Assembly: GCA_002506825.1 (NCBI GenBank)
Contig: DAYH01000028.1
Span: 1 to 28,168, forward strand
Direction: 5' to 3'
Length of the DNA: 28,168 nucleotides
Source: Euryarchaeota archaeon UBA103
GTDB taxonomy: Archaea; Thermoplasmatota; Poseidoniia; Poseidoniales; Thalassarchaeaceae
Position numbers and translations under genes: made by a program. Below are positions 6,831 through 14,517 of the stretch, piece by piece (the first letter of the stretch is position 1; every line of letters starts with the position of its first letter). The notes beneath the pieces are model-generated. The model was not told the origin of the DNA and did not search any database. It worked only from the letters and a program-made list of their open reading frames with translations.

Positions 6831-9148
6831 TGGGTCACCTCCTCTGTATCTTCCTCGCTTACCATAAGTCTACTGAATAGTTTGCTAATCGTTCCCGGCT
6901 CATTGGCAATGTGCTCATTAGCGTCTGTGAGTACTGGTAGATTATGTGGATCGAAGCTTGGAGTAGGAGGTGGGGATGTCGTCATCCACTCGAAAGACCA
7001 TCCTCCCCATGGGTCAGGAGGAGCCTTTTCGCCCCTGATAAGAGTCTTGATCATATTTGCCACCATAATGAAGTTAGAGAAGAAGAATATGAATGCGGCT
7101 ACTGATATGAACATGTTCCAACCAGTGGCCTCTATCGGTAGTGCGCCCATTGCCTCCTCCGTAGAGACGAAGTATGTATGATGTCTTCGTGCCATTCCCC
7201 ATACTCCCAACCTGTGCATAGGCCAGAATAGAGCATTGTATGAGATGAAGCCAATTAGAAAGTGCAGAACTCCTAATTTCTCGTCTAGCATCCTACCGGA
7301 CATCTTGGGGAACCAGTAGTAGATTGCGGCGTAGAAACCGAAGACTGTTCCACCAACGAGAACATAGTGGAAGTGAGCAACTACGAAGTATGACTCATGG
7401 AGATGAAGGTCCATAGCGATTGAAGGGAAGAACATCCCTGAGATTCCCCCTAAGGTGAAAGTAACTAGGAAACCTAGGGTCCAGAGCGTATGTGTCCTGT
7501 ATACAAGAGAGCCTCCGTGCATGGTCTTGAGCCAGTTGAAAATCTTGATTCCGGTGGGAACTGCAACTAGCATTGTGGTTAGCATGGTCACGAATCTTAG
7601 AGTTGGGCTCATGCCACTGGTAAACATGTGATGACCGTAGACAATGAATGAAACTACACCAATTCCTGCCATTGCATATACCATTGATCGATATCCAAAA
7701 ATGGACCTTCTAGCACTGGTAGCTATGACCTCTGAAATAACTCCGAAGGCAGGCACTATGACCACGTATACTTCAGGGTGTCCGAAGTACCAGAAAAGAT
7801 GGCTCCAGAGAAGAGGGTCTCCTCCTGCTGAAACATCATAGAAAGCTGTACCAATTACCCTATCCAGGTACACCTGAATAAGGCCGATTCCGAAAGCTGG
7901 AATTGATAAGAACAGCATTAGGTTGGCAATTAGTATTGACCATGTGAATAATGGCATCTGTAGCCACCCCATCCCTGGGGCCCTCATGACAGCTATTGTT
8001 GTAAGGAAGTTTATTCCTGTCAAGGTGGAGGAGGCCACCAGCATTATCTGGCCTGCCACCCACATAGTTGTACCCATGTGTGCTGTCTCACTGACTACAT
8101 ATGGGGCATATCCAGTCCATCCAGTATCAGCACCAGAGCCTGAAAAGACACCAGTGAATATCAGCAGGGCCCCGACTGGTTGTAGCCAGAATGACATTGC
8201 ATTCAGTCTGGGTAGAGCCAAATCAGGAGCTCCGATCTGGAGCGGAACCATCCAATTCGCAAACCCATTAATTAGAGGCATTGCGGCCAAGAATATCATA
8301 GTCGTACCGTGAAGAGTGAAGAACTGATTATACTGATCCTGAGTAAGGAAATCGTTACCCGGTACTGACAGCTGTATTCTGATCATCATAGCCATGATTC
8401 CCCCTACGCCTAGGAAGAATAATCCGGCTACGAAGTACAGGGTACCGACTTTCTTGTGGTCAGTTGTAGTAAGCCAGTCTGCTATCCAAGGTGCAAAGTA
8501 ATCCCATGTGAAAGACTCTGGATTTGTCCTGTAGAAGACATATGCCAGTGTGAATGCAAGAAGGATCGCGGAAACTACGATCAAGGTTGAAAGGACGACG
8601 AATGGATCGGCTTCTTCCAGAACTAAGACTGGTGGGGACACCTTAGCAGTGAGTTTGTTCCACATATCACCAGAGCTTCCTCCATTTGCCCCATCTGCAT
8701 TTCCATTGACCGAGTTTGTATGGAGGATGAATTCTATGTTCCTGTCAGAAGAGGGCGACGTCCAAGTCATGGTCCATGTTGTCTGATCGTTTCCTGCTTC
8801 TGTATGGCTTACCTCGTTGGGACTGTATGATTGGACAGTAGCATCTGATGGTGAAAGCTCGCCGTCACTCACCCAGAGGTTGAATCCTCCTTGGTTTGCG
8901 TTGGATGGACTAGCTGGCCCTCCCACGAAAGAGACTACGATTTCATAAGACTCAGAGTAATTATACTGATCCGGGAGTCCTGTGATTGAAGGGATGACTT
9001 CGGAGCTAGTAGTTGCTCCATGACAATTACACCCGGAGTCCTTAACACCCTGAATTCCAGTTGGGTATGAAACCACTGCAGGTGAAACTATCATCGCCAT
9101 TGCGATGGCAGATAGGACAAGTAGAGTTCTTGCTGACTTCCTATTCAT
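6827..9148 (-). CDS. coxA: Cytochrome c oxidase subunit I with an N-terminal exported CxCHG domain
   Basis: The C-terminal part (from about residue 215) is a full haem-copper oxidase catalytic subunit. It has haem ligands H280, H592 and H594 (AHFHYVL), CuB ligands H457, H506 and H507, and Y461 in GHPEVY for the His-Tyr cross-link. Proton-channel residues are also visible: E459, D309 and N316 (GAPDLALPRLN), and K535 in TGIKIFNW, consistent with an A1-type enzyme that reduces O2 to water. Unusually, the first ~210 residues are a signal peptide (1-27), a C40-N-C42-H43-G motif, a beta-rich domain (about 45-170, ending NGNADGANGG...GDMW) and an extra transmembrane helix (182-206). This domain resembles the Reeler-like domains that follow a CxxCHG motif in other exported proteins. 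ATG start with GGAGATGA upstream, 11 bases after coxB. Confidence 0.95.
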   Translation of the reverse strand: MNRKSARTLLVLSAIAMAMIVSPAVVSYPTGIQGVKDSGCNCHGATTSSEVIPSITGLPDQYNYSESYEIVVSFVGGPASPSNANQGGFNLWVSDGELSPSDATVQSYSPNEVSHTEAGNDQTTWTMTWTSPSSDRNIEFILHTNSVNGNADGANGGSSGDMWNKLTAKVSPPVLVLEEADPFVVLSTLIVVSAILLAFTLAYVFYRTNPESFTWDYFAPWIADWLTTTDHKKVGTLYFVAGLFFLGVGGIMAMMIRIQLSVPGNDFLTQDQYNQFFTLHGTTMIFLAAMPLINGFANWMVPLQIGAPDLALPRLNAMSFWLQPVGALLIFTGVFSGSGADTGWTGYAPYVVSETAHMGTTMWVAGQIMLVASSTLTGINFLTTIAVMRAPGMGWLQMPLFTWSILIANLMLFLSIPAFGIGLIQVYLDRVIGTAFYDVSAGGDPLLWSHLFWYFGHPEVYVVIVPAFGVISEVIATSARRSIFGYRSMVYAMAGIGVVSFIVYGHHMFTSGMSPTLRFVTMLTTMLVAVPTGIKIFNWLKTMHGGSLVYRTHTLWTLGFLVTFTLGGISGMFFPSIAMDLHLHESYFVVAHFHYVLVGGTVFGFYAAIYYWFPKMSGRMLDEKLGVLHFLIGFISYNALFWPMHRLGVWGMARRHHTYFVSTEEAMGALPIEATGWNMFISVAAFIFFFSNFIMVANMIKTLIRGEKAPPDPWGGWSFEWMTTSPPPTPSFDPHNLPVLTDANEHIANEPGTISKLFSRLMVSEEDTEEVTH
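6835..6844 (-). promoter_or_regulatory. Strong Shine-Dalgarno deciding the TTG start of coxC
   Basis: GAGGAGGTGA, four bases before the TTG at 6830, is a near-perfect complement of the archaeal 16S rRNA 3' tail. It lies within the end of coxA, so coxC translation is coupled to coxA. Confidence 0.75.
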
Positions 9149-9159
9149 TCAGTCATCTC

Positions 9160-9909
9160 CTATTGATGAACTACCAGTTTTCCTGCCATGACGGAGTGTG
9201 CATCTCCACAGTATTCGGTACAGAGTATGATTTGATCGTCTACGACATCACTTATGGGAAGCCAGAGAGTTGTAGGCCAGTTGTATTCGGATGGCCCTAT
9301 CTGAGCCCCATATAGCACATCTTCCTTGACCCCCATTCCAAGGAACCATGGGGCGTGAGTAACATCCTCTGACCTCATGTCAGCCAGATAGGTTTCGCCA
9401 GTCTTCAATGAAAGTAGTGGCACGGTTCCGTAAACCTCTATATTGTCACTTCCAGTATCACAAATCTCGGTGGGCAGATCAAGACAGTCGAACGCCCAGA
9501 CCCACTGCTTACCGGTTATCTCGATAACATGGTAGCACTCAGAGGTAACTACTCCGTATTGATCTAATTGATTGTTGGAGGATTGCCCTTCCTCGCATTC
9601 TTCGCCGTGGTATCCATCCTCTCCAGTCTCGGACCAGACGGCATCCAGTGGAACCCATGAGACGTATGTTAGCCATACTATGAGTATGAAGGGAGCAATA
9701 GTCCATGCCACTTCGAGTCTCATGTCGTCGTTGTGCTTTGGAAATACACCCACTGCAATCTCATCAGGATTCTTGTAGTCATCAGCGTCTTCAGAACGGT
9801 ACCAGAAAGAGTGATGATACAACCAAGTGAATGTAAAAACAGAGACTAAAATTGATATCACAATGTAGTAGTCCCAAAGGCCCTGAAAAAGAGTGCTCTG
9901 GATGGTCAA
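9160..9909 (-). CDS. coxB: Cytochrome c oxidase subunit II (CuA)
   Basis: This is the electron-entry subunit. Two N-terminal membrane helices (about 8-30 and 69-88) precede a cupredoxin domain. The CuA ligands are complete: H185 (DVTHAPWF) and the C-terminal C230-x-E-x-C234-x3-H238-x2-M241 cluster. The conserved aromatic motif GKQWVWAFD is present. Extra cysteines occur around residues 105-150 (GEECEEGQ, SECYHV, DCLDLPTEIC), which may form disulfides in an inserted loop. It is the first gene of the oxidase operon. The start is TTG at 9909, since no in-frame ATG lies upstream or before the first helix. I see no Shine-Dalgarno, but an inverted repeat sits just upstream. Confidence 0.93.
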   Translation of the reverse strand: MTIQSTLFQGLWDYYIVISILVSVFTFTWLYHHSFWYRSEDADDYKNPDEIAVGVFPKHNDDMRLEVAWTIAPFILIVWLTYVSWVPLDAVWSETGEDGYHGEECEEGQSSNNQLDQYGVVTSECYHVIEITGKQWVWAFDCLDLPTEICDTGSDNIEVYGTVPLLSLKTGETYLADMRSEDVTHAPWFLGMGVKEDVLYGAQIGPSEYNWPTTLWLPISDVVDDQIILCTEYCGDAHSVMAGKLVVHQ

Positions 9910-9914
9910 GACAC

Positions 9915-9932
9915 TACCCGTATCGACGGGTA
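9915..9932. promoter_or_regulatory. Inverted repeat just upstream of coxB
   Basis: TACCCG (9915-9920) and CGGGTA (9927-9932) form a 6-bp inverted repeat around TATCGA, beginning 6 bases upstream of the coxB TTG start. It may be an operator of the oxidase operon or a 5' hairpin in a short leader. Only the symmetry is seen. Confidence 0.35.
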
Positions 9933-10025
9933 TGAATTCCCCTCATAAGGGATACGGATGAAAGCCCTGAGTAATTGTTCCAACTGAATGGGATAACTAC
10001 AAAGAAAAATCGCCCTTATCGAGCC

Positions 10026-10523
10026 ATGATGAACCATAATGGCTCCGGGGTTAATGAAAAGAGCTCGGGCCCTCATGATAGAGTTTCTAGATTTCAAAAG
10101 GCCTCGAAAGTAATTCAGATTTCTATCCATAGAAACGCTCCTGTGGAAATGGGTGGTTGCGACTGTCCTGTATTGGTAGAGGGGATCAACGATGTTAAGA
10201 CCCTGAGGGAATTGGGATTCGTGGGGCTAGTTGAGAAGGTGAATAGAGGGTGGCCCATTCCAAAGTTAGTGGCATATCTGCACAGTACCTATGGAGTCAG
10301 GAACTTGGTAGATGGTCAAGGTTCGATAATTGTTCTAATGGACTGGGACAGAACTGGGAGGAGACTCCAGAAATCTATCAGAGAGCGTCTTGAGTCATTG
10401 GATGTAAAAATCGATGAGGGCCTAAGAACGGAGTTGATGAAGACCATGAAGCCAGAAGGGAGGACTGTTGAGTCGTTACGCCCTCATGTAGCATCCATAC
10501 TTTCTGAGATGAGTGAATTTTAG
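10026..10523 (+). CDS. Toprim-domain protein
   Basis: The conserved core runs from CPVLVEGINDVKTLRELGF to IIVLMDWDRTGRRL. The glutamate in VEG and the D-x-D in MDWD are the metal-binding residues of the Toprim fold shared by topoisomerases, DnaG primases, RNase M5 and small archaeal Toprim proteins. Nothing else in the ~165 residues is recognisable, so the nucleic-acid substrate is unknown. The start is uncertain. The frame is open from a TTG at 9975; ATGs occur at 10026, 10029 and 10149, and the last would begin only just before the Toprim core. I chose 10026. The stop is one base from the convergent Lrp gene. Confidence 0.8.
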   Translation: MMNHNGSGVNEKSSGPHDRVSRFQKASKVIQISIHRNAPVEMGGCDCPVLVEGINDVKTLRELGFVGLVEKVNRGWPIPKLVAYLHSTYGVRNLVDGQGSIIVLMDWDRTGRRLQKSIRERLESLDVKIDEGLRTELMKTMKPEGRTVESLRPHVASILSEMSEF

Positions 10524-10524
10524 G

Positions 10525-10971
10525 CTACTCTGGAGCGACGGTGGTCGTCTCTTTGACAGTATTCAGGACTAATTGAGTGAGAGACCTCTCGATACCATCG
10601 ACAGACATGACGTTCTTGATGAGATCATCCAAGTCCTCCCTATCCTTAGCTCTAGCAATAATCATGGAGTCATAGTCCCCTGTGACATCATAAACACCAC
10701 ATACTCTGTAGTCTCTGGAAATCTTCTCCTGTATCTCTATTAATCTCCCTTTTTCTATTCTCAGGCCTATGACCACATTCAAACTCCATCCTACCTTTTC
10801 AGGATCTAAACTTACCGAGTATCCGGTAATTATCCCACTATGCTCCATCCTGTTTACCCTGTTACTAACGGTCCCCAAGGCCACCCCCACTTCCTCTGAA
10901 ATCTTCCTTAGAGATGCTCTGCCGTCTTTCTGCAGCACATGGATTATTTTTCGATCTGTATCGTCTATCAT
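10525..10971 (-). CDS. Lrp/AsnC family transcriptional regulator
   Basis: The 148-residue protein has the standard two-domain layout. An N-terminal winged helix-turn-helix (about residues 4-50: DRKIIHVLQKDGRASLRKIS, VALGTVSNRVNRME) is followed by a C-terminal ligand-binding RAM domain (about 65-140, with VTGDYDSMIIARAKDREDLD). Such proteins oligomerise and regulate amino-acid or energy metabolism genes, frequently including themselves. ATG start with GGTGG close upstream. Its target is unknown; it lies near the oxidase operon but is separated from it by the Toprim gene. A palindrome ACATATGT at 11013-11020 upstream could be part of an operator. Confidence 0.9.
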   Translation of the reverse strand: MIDDTDRKIIHVLQKDGRASLRKISEEVGVALGTVSNRVNRMEHSGIITGYSVSLDPEKVGWSLNVVIGLRIEKGRLIEIQEKISRDYRVCGVYDVTGDYDSMIIARAKDREDLDDLIKNVMSVDGIERSLTQLVLNTVKETTTVAPE

Positions 10972-11056
10972 CTAACCACCGGGAAATCCTATTGATGGGG
11001 TCAGGCTAATGAACATATGTGACATAATTTCAAGAATCACTGTTCGCTTGTTCAGA

Positions 11057-12694
11057 CTAGTCTTCAGTACCAATCCCCAAGCCTCTCTGTTTTCTCTTGA
11101 TCAATATTTCTTGCTGGTTGAGCATTATTGATACTTTTCCACCCACCCATATAGGCAATCCTTCGGTTTCGGAAACAAGAATATGACCTCCTCTGATTTC
11201 CTCGGAGATTCCTGTTTCCCCTATTTCTAGTAATTGAGACTGTAGCAAGGAATCGATCGTATCTTCGCTCACTACTGTTATTCCCTTACTCATGAAGGAT
11301 GAGAGTTCGAAAGCTGCCTTTCCGGTTATTCGTTCGGGCTTTTCCTTTCTGACTCTAGCGACCTCCCTGCCTAAGTGTAGTACCTTGAGTGGTCTCCATC
11401 TCTCCCCTGGGATAGTAATCCTTCCATTTCTTATCTTTCTCTCGCCAGACCATATCTCCTTAGCCTGCGGATTCGCCCAGAGTATCTTTTTTCCCCTCAT
11501 CCAAAGATTCTCGGGCATACTACCCCATCTATCATCAAGTCTGTTACTCATTTCTTTAGTGATTGGCTGAGGCGAGCTTTTGATGTCGGGGTTTACCTCA
11601 TCGGGAGATTTGTAGAACTTAGAATCCTGAGGCTCCGCGGTTAAGTCTCTGGACTTCTGTATTACAGAAATGAAGAAACCCCCGGCTCCTACATCATCGT
11701 GCCAAATTCTCATACACCTCTTCAAGGATTCGGAAATCTCATTTTCAACAGGTGACGTCATCGATGGCTCCAGGGAAATATTCGTCGAAGATTCAGCCTC
11801 GTCGTCAATATCGGGCCATGAAGAGAATCCATGTCTTCCAGGTAGATTGGGAAGAATTTCCGATACTGGAAGAAGTTCCAGGTTATTCTCAGTCCTGATA
11901 ATCTCAGCCACCACTGCCTCGTTCTCGATGGGGTCAAGGGAACAAGTTGAGTATACAACACGTCCACCTGGCTTAGCCAGACCGACTGCCTTTCTCAATA
12001 GGCTAATCTGCAAATCATGCAGTGACCTTCCCCCTTGAGGACTCCACTTGCCCCATACCTCCGGATTCTTCCTGGTTGTCGCGGAGCCCGTACAGGGGGC
12101 ATCTACGAGTATCTTGTCGAATCCATTCAATGGGACCTTGGGAAGATGCCTTCCATCGTGATTGATTACTATGGTCGCTCTTGATGAGTGCCTCTGTATA
12201 TTTGACACCAGTGTATTGGCTCTAGAATTAGAAATCTCATTGGCGAATACGACACCGCTATCTCCGAGACACTCTGCGATTTGGGTCGTCTTGGAACCGG
12301 GAGACGCACACATATCTAGAACTGTCTCACCTGGGGTTATGTCCATTGCTAGGACGGGTATCATGGAGACTAGTTCTTGACGCGTGACCCTGCCTGTCTC
12401 GTGTAAGGCCTTCAGTAGCTCTCTAGTCTGCCCCTCAGCGGAACCTCTCGTGAAAGGCATCTCCCAAGCACTTCCAGGACCTTTGAACCACTCAATCCTA
12501 TTGGCACCGGAATCTGAGAGCCACTCCTCAACCCATTTCCTATCGCTTCTCAGAGGATTGACTCTTACTGTCTCAGGGAGCCTGTCAAATGAGCTCTTGA
12601 GCCATTCCTCTGGATCTGTCCGCCAGCTGGCAACGGCCTTGAGGAGGAGGCTTGATGATGCCAGCTCAGACCAGGGCTTCTGAGAGTCTCCCAT
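11057..12694 (-). CDS. RsmB/NOP2/Sun-family RNA (cytosine-5) methyltransferase
   Basis: This SAM-dependent enzyme makes 5-methylcytosine in tRNA or rRNA. The Rossmann domain has motif I (LDMCASPGSKTTQIAE, about residues 126-141). The two catalytic cysteines are present: C201 in DAPCTGSATTRKNPEVW (motif IV) and C251 in VYSTCSLDPIENEAVV (motif VI). The TTRKNPEVW sequence is close to NSUN2/Trm4-type tRNA enzymes. At 545 residues it is long for an archaeal member. The region after about 370 (WMRGKKILWANPQAKEIW..., ending in a basic tail) is an extra domain that may bind RNA in a PUA-like way (inference). ATG start; no close operon partner. Confidence 0.9.
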   Translation of the reverse strand: MGDSQKPWSELASSSLLLKAVASWRTDPEEWLKSSFDRLPETVRVNPLRSDRKWVEEWLSDSGANRIEWFKGPGSAWEMPFTRGSAEGQTRELLKALHETGRVTRQELVSMIPVLAMDITPGETVLDMCASPGSKTTQIAECLGDSGVVFANEISNSRANTLVSNIQRHSSRATIVINHDGRHLPKVPLNGFDKILVDAPCTGSATTRKNPEVWGKWSPQGGRSLHDLQISLLRKAVGLAKPGGRVVYSTCSLDPIENEAVVAEIIRTENNLELLPVSEILPNLPGRHGFSSWPDIDDEAESSTNISLEPSMTSPVENEISESLKRCMRIWHDDVGAGGFFISVIQKSRDLTAEPQDSKFYKSPDEVNPDIKSSPQPITKEMSNRLDDRWGSMPENLWMRGKKILWANPQAKEIWSGERKIRNGRITIPGERWRPLKVLHLGREVARVRKEKPERITGKAAFELSSFMSKGITVVSEDTIDSLLQSQLLEIGETGISEEIRGGHILVSETEGLPIWVGGKVSIMLNQQEILIKRKQRGLGIGTED

Positions 12695-12823
12695 AACACT
12701 CCGACTGGGCGTTGTCGAATCAATGGCTCGTATCGATTGGCTGGTGGTTCTGGCCTTCTGAAACGTTTGTTCTCCAGTGTAAATTCCGTAAACGGTTAAA
12801 CATCAGATGAGGAGCTCACGAAT

Positions 12824-12838
12824 TGCGGCGTTGCCGCA
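12824..12838. promoter_or_regulatory. GC-rich hairpin upstream of the 12850 gene
   Basis: TGCGGC (12824-12829) and GCCGCA (12833-12838) pair around a 3-base GTT loop, ending 11 bases before the ATG at 12850. It lies in the leader or promoter of an uncharacterised gene. Only the pairing is seen. Confidence 0.3.
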
Positions 12839-12849
12839 GATGGGATGCT

Positions 12850-13206
12850 ATGAGGACACTGAGGAGAAGAATTTCTAGAAATGCTGGAGAACGAGTGAGT
12901 TTGGATCAGGGCAAATCGGCTAGAAAGCTGGTTGAGCTGGTTGAGAGGGCTCAGACAAATGGCCTGGATCAGGGGCCTTTGTCTCCTGTAGAGGCGTTGG
13001 TAACTATAGAAGGCGAAGATTGGGTATGGCAAATTGTAGATCATGAGGTTCTGGAGATGCTGAGTCACAGACTAGTGTTCCAGAGTGAAGTTGGATCTAG
13101 GAGAGAAATTCTGATGACCGCTGGCTTGGAGACAGCTGTTAGTGCGGCTTCTAAGATAGTTGAGCTAGATGGCGGATGTGTTCTAATCGAGACGCTGGAG
13201 CCTTGA
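12850..13206 (+). CDS. Uncharacterised protein
   Basis: I do not recognise this 118-residue protein. It begins with a basic segment (MRTLRRRISRNAGERVS). A mixed alpha/beta domain follows, with an acidic-aromatic stretch EGEDWVWQIVDHEVLEMLSH and a hydrophobic C-terminal end (GLETAVSAASKIVELDGG). No membrane helix, signal peptide or metal motif is seen. The ATG at 12850 is preferred over an in-frame TTG at 12823 because the latter lies inside a GC-rich hairpin. The gene sits 48 bases before the Sec61-beta gene on the same strand, so the two may be co-transcribed. Confidence 0.7.
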   Translation: MRTLRRRISRNAGERVSLDQGKSARKLVELVERAQTNGLDQGPLSPVEALVTIEGEDWVWQIVDHEVLEMLSHRLVFQSEVGSRREILMTAGLETAVSAASKIVELDGGCVLIETLEP

Positions 13207-13254
13207 TTGGAGCCTTAGCGGGCTTGAAATACTGTAGGCAGGTCCGGCGGTTCA

Positions 13255-13446
13255 ATGGCGAAGGAGAAGAAGGGGAGTGGAATCCAGCAAGCCGCTGGTT
13301 TGATTCGATACTTCGATGAGGAGTCAGAGGATGCAATTCAGATTTCCAAGACCATGATTTACGTGGCTTGCTTTGTGTTTTCCATCACAATTTATCTTGC
13401 TAATCACAATGTCCTATCATGGCTAGGCGATACAATAGGCCTGTAG
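13255..13446 (+). CDS. secG: Preprotein translocase subunit Sec61-beta (SecG)
   Basis: This is the small tail-anchored subunit of the archaeal Sec translocon. The cytoplasmic part GSGIQQAAGLIRYFDEESEDA matches the strongly conserved Sec61-beta signature (GLQxAAGLIRYFEEE). A single hydrophobic helix follows at about residues 33-55, with a very short tail outside. The length of 63 residues is normal. ATG start; convergent with the next gene, whose stop is two bases away. Confidence 0.92.
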   Translation: MAKEKKGSGIQQAAGLIRYFDEESEDAIQISKTMIYVACFVFSITIYLANHNVLSWLGDTIGL

Positions 13447-13448
13447 GA

Positions 13449-14219
13449 CTATTCCTCGGATAGATCGACGAATGGTATACTATCGTCTTCCTCGTGATTA
13501 CGCTCAATTTCTATCGAGGCATACTCTGATGATAGGACCTCTGTGCTAGGGTCCGCCTCAATCAGTGCGCTATTGGCCCGCCCCAACGCCCTCTCTACGG
13601 CAGGTGCGTTTCTGTCCATCAGTGCGGCACTTGCTTCTTCAAGTGCGAGTGAGGCCCTACTCAGTGAATCCTGATCGCCATTTGACGATTCTAGGTCATT
13701 GACTCTTGCTTCCAGCTCTCCAATCTGTGATTTCATATCATCAGAGGCCCAACTTACTAGATCCATCCAATTTCTTTGATGCTCTTTGGATTTGGTGCCT
13801 GTGACTCTTTCAAACCTCCTGAGCCAGAATGGCTCCCATGGATTCCTACCCAGGGAGGCCACCACATCATGAATGCAGCGAGCTCTTTCGGTGAGGGGAC
13901 CAGTTATCTCTATCTTATTGTAGAAGCATTTGGCGAATAGTCCGAACCCCCAGTATGAATCGCTGGTTATCTTCACTGAAACATCACCAGATGATGAGAT
14001 CAGCTCCCACCTCTGCTCATCATATCCTAGCTCAGATGGGAACTGTGGAGGATCATGCGGACCTAGGAATCTCAGGACGGCCTTTGCGACGTCTCCCAGA
14101 AAGACCGCCCTTCCTTTGCCGGGCCATGACTCTGCTCTGAGATATCCTTCACCGTCTATCTTCATTCTTGGGTCTCCATCCAAAACTTGGGCGTATAGCA
14201 AAGATGAGCGAGCATTCAT
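13449..14219 (-). CDS. Uncharacterised protein with coiled-coil C-terminus
   Basis: No known family is recognised. The N-terminal half (about 1-140) looks like a folded alpha/beta domain, with aromatic-rich segments (SYWGFGLFAKCFYNK, NPWEPFWLRRFERV). Residues about 150-225 are Glu/Ala/Ser-rich and probably helical or coiled coil (IGELEARVNDLESS, LALEEASAALMD). The C-terminus is very acidic (NHEEDDSIPFVDLSEE). No signal peptide or membrane helix is seen, so it is probably cytoplasmic. The start is either the ATG at 14219 (chosen, where the domain seems to begin) or an in-frame GTG at 14243. Confidence 0.75.
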   Translation of the reverse strand: MNARSSLLYAQVLDGDPRMKIDGEGYLRAESWPGKGRAVFLGDVAKAVLRFLGPHDPPQFPSELGYDEQRWELISSSGDVSVKITSDSYWGFGLFAKCFYNKIEITGPLTERARCIHDVVASLGRNPWEPFWLRRFERVTGTKSKEHQRNWMDLVSWASDDMKSQIGELEARVNDLESSNGDQDSLSRASLALEEASAALMDRNAPAVERALGRANSALIEADPSTEVLSSEYASIEIERNHEEDDSIPFVDLSEE

Positions 14220-14319
14220 TGCTGGTCCTGAGTCAGGGTCCACGACTCATGGTGAGGGGGCTATGATTCAAGGTTACTGGCCGAGTAATTGCTAAGTCCC
14301 TCCTGATATCAGGACATTT

Positions 14320-14514
14320 GTGCCTCGCAGGAAGTATGGACGTCTTCAGAAGGTGGTGGACCATCCTCCTCGTGACAACTGCAGCAGATGCAGATCCGGC
14401 AAGTATTGTCCGATTCCGGGACACCAAGGAAACGAAGCGGGGGCGGCTAGGGAGTGGAAAGGCCCCGATTCAGTGGATAAGCGTACTAACAAGAAGAATC
14501 CAGCCAAGAAGTGA
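14320..14514 (+). CDS. Small Cys/His-containing basic protein, putative zinc finger
   Basis: This 64-residue frame begins with GTG and is rich in Arg/Lys (PRRKYGRLQK at the start, KRTNKKNPAKK at the end). Its middle carries C-x2-C-x5-C-x4-H (CSRCRSGKYCPIPGH), a plausible single zinc site. Support for coding: it fills the gap between the divergent upstream gene and xerA, its stop is three bases from the convergent xerA stop, and its codons (AGG, AGA, GGA, AAG) match the neighbours. No named family is recognised; nucleic-acid or ribosome binding is a guess from charge and the metal motif. Confidence 0.6.
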   Translation: MPRRKYGRLQKVVDHPPRDNCSRCRSGKYCPIPGHQGNEAGAAREWKGPDSVDKRTNKKNPAKK

Positions 14515-14517
14515 TGT

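Noticed and set aside
6762..7181. A 139-codon plus-strand frame opposite the coxC/coxA junction
   Set aside because: It is an antisense shadow of two genes with complete functional motifs; its sequence has no recognisable fold.
11013..11020. ACATATGT palindrome upstream of the Lrp gene considered as a defined operator
   Set aside because: An 8-base palindrome is too short to claim alone and no second copy is seen nearby; it is mentioned only as a possibility in the gene entry.
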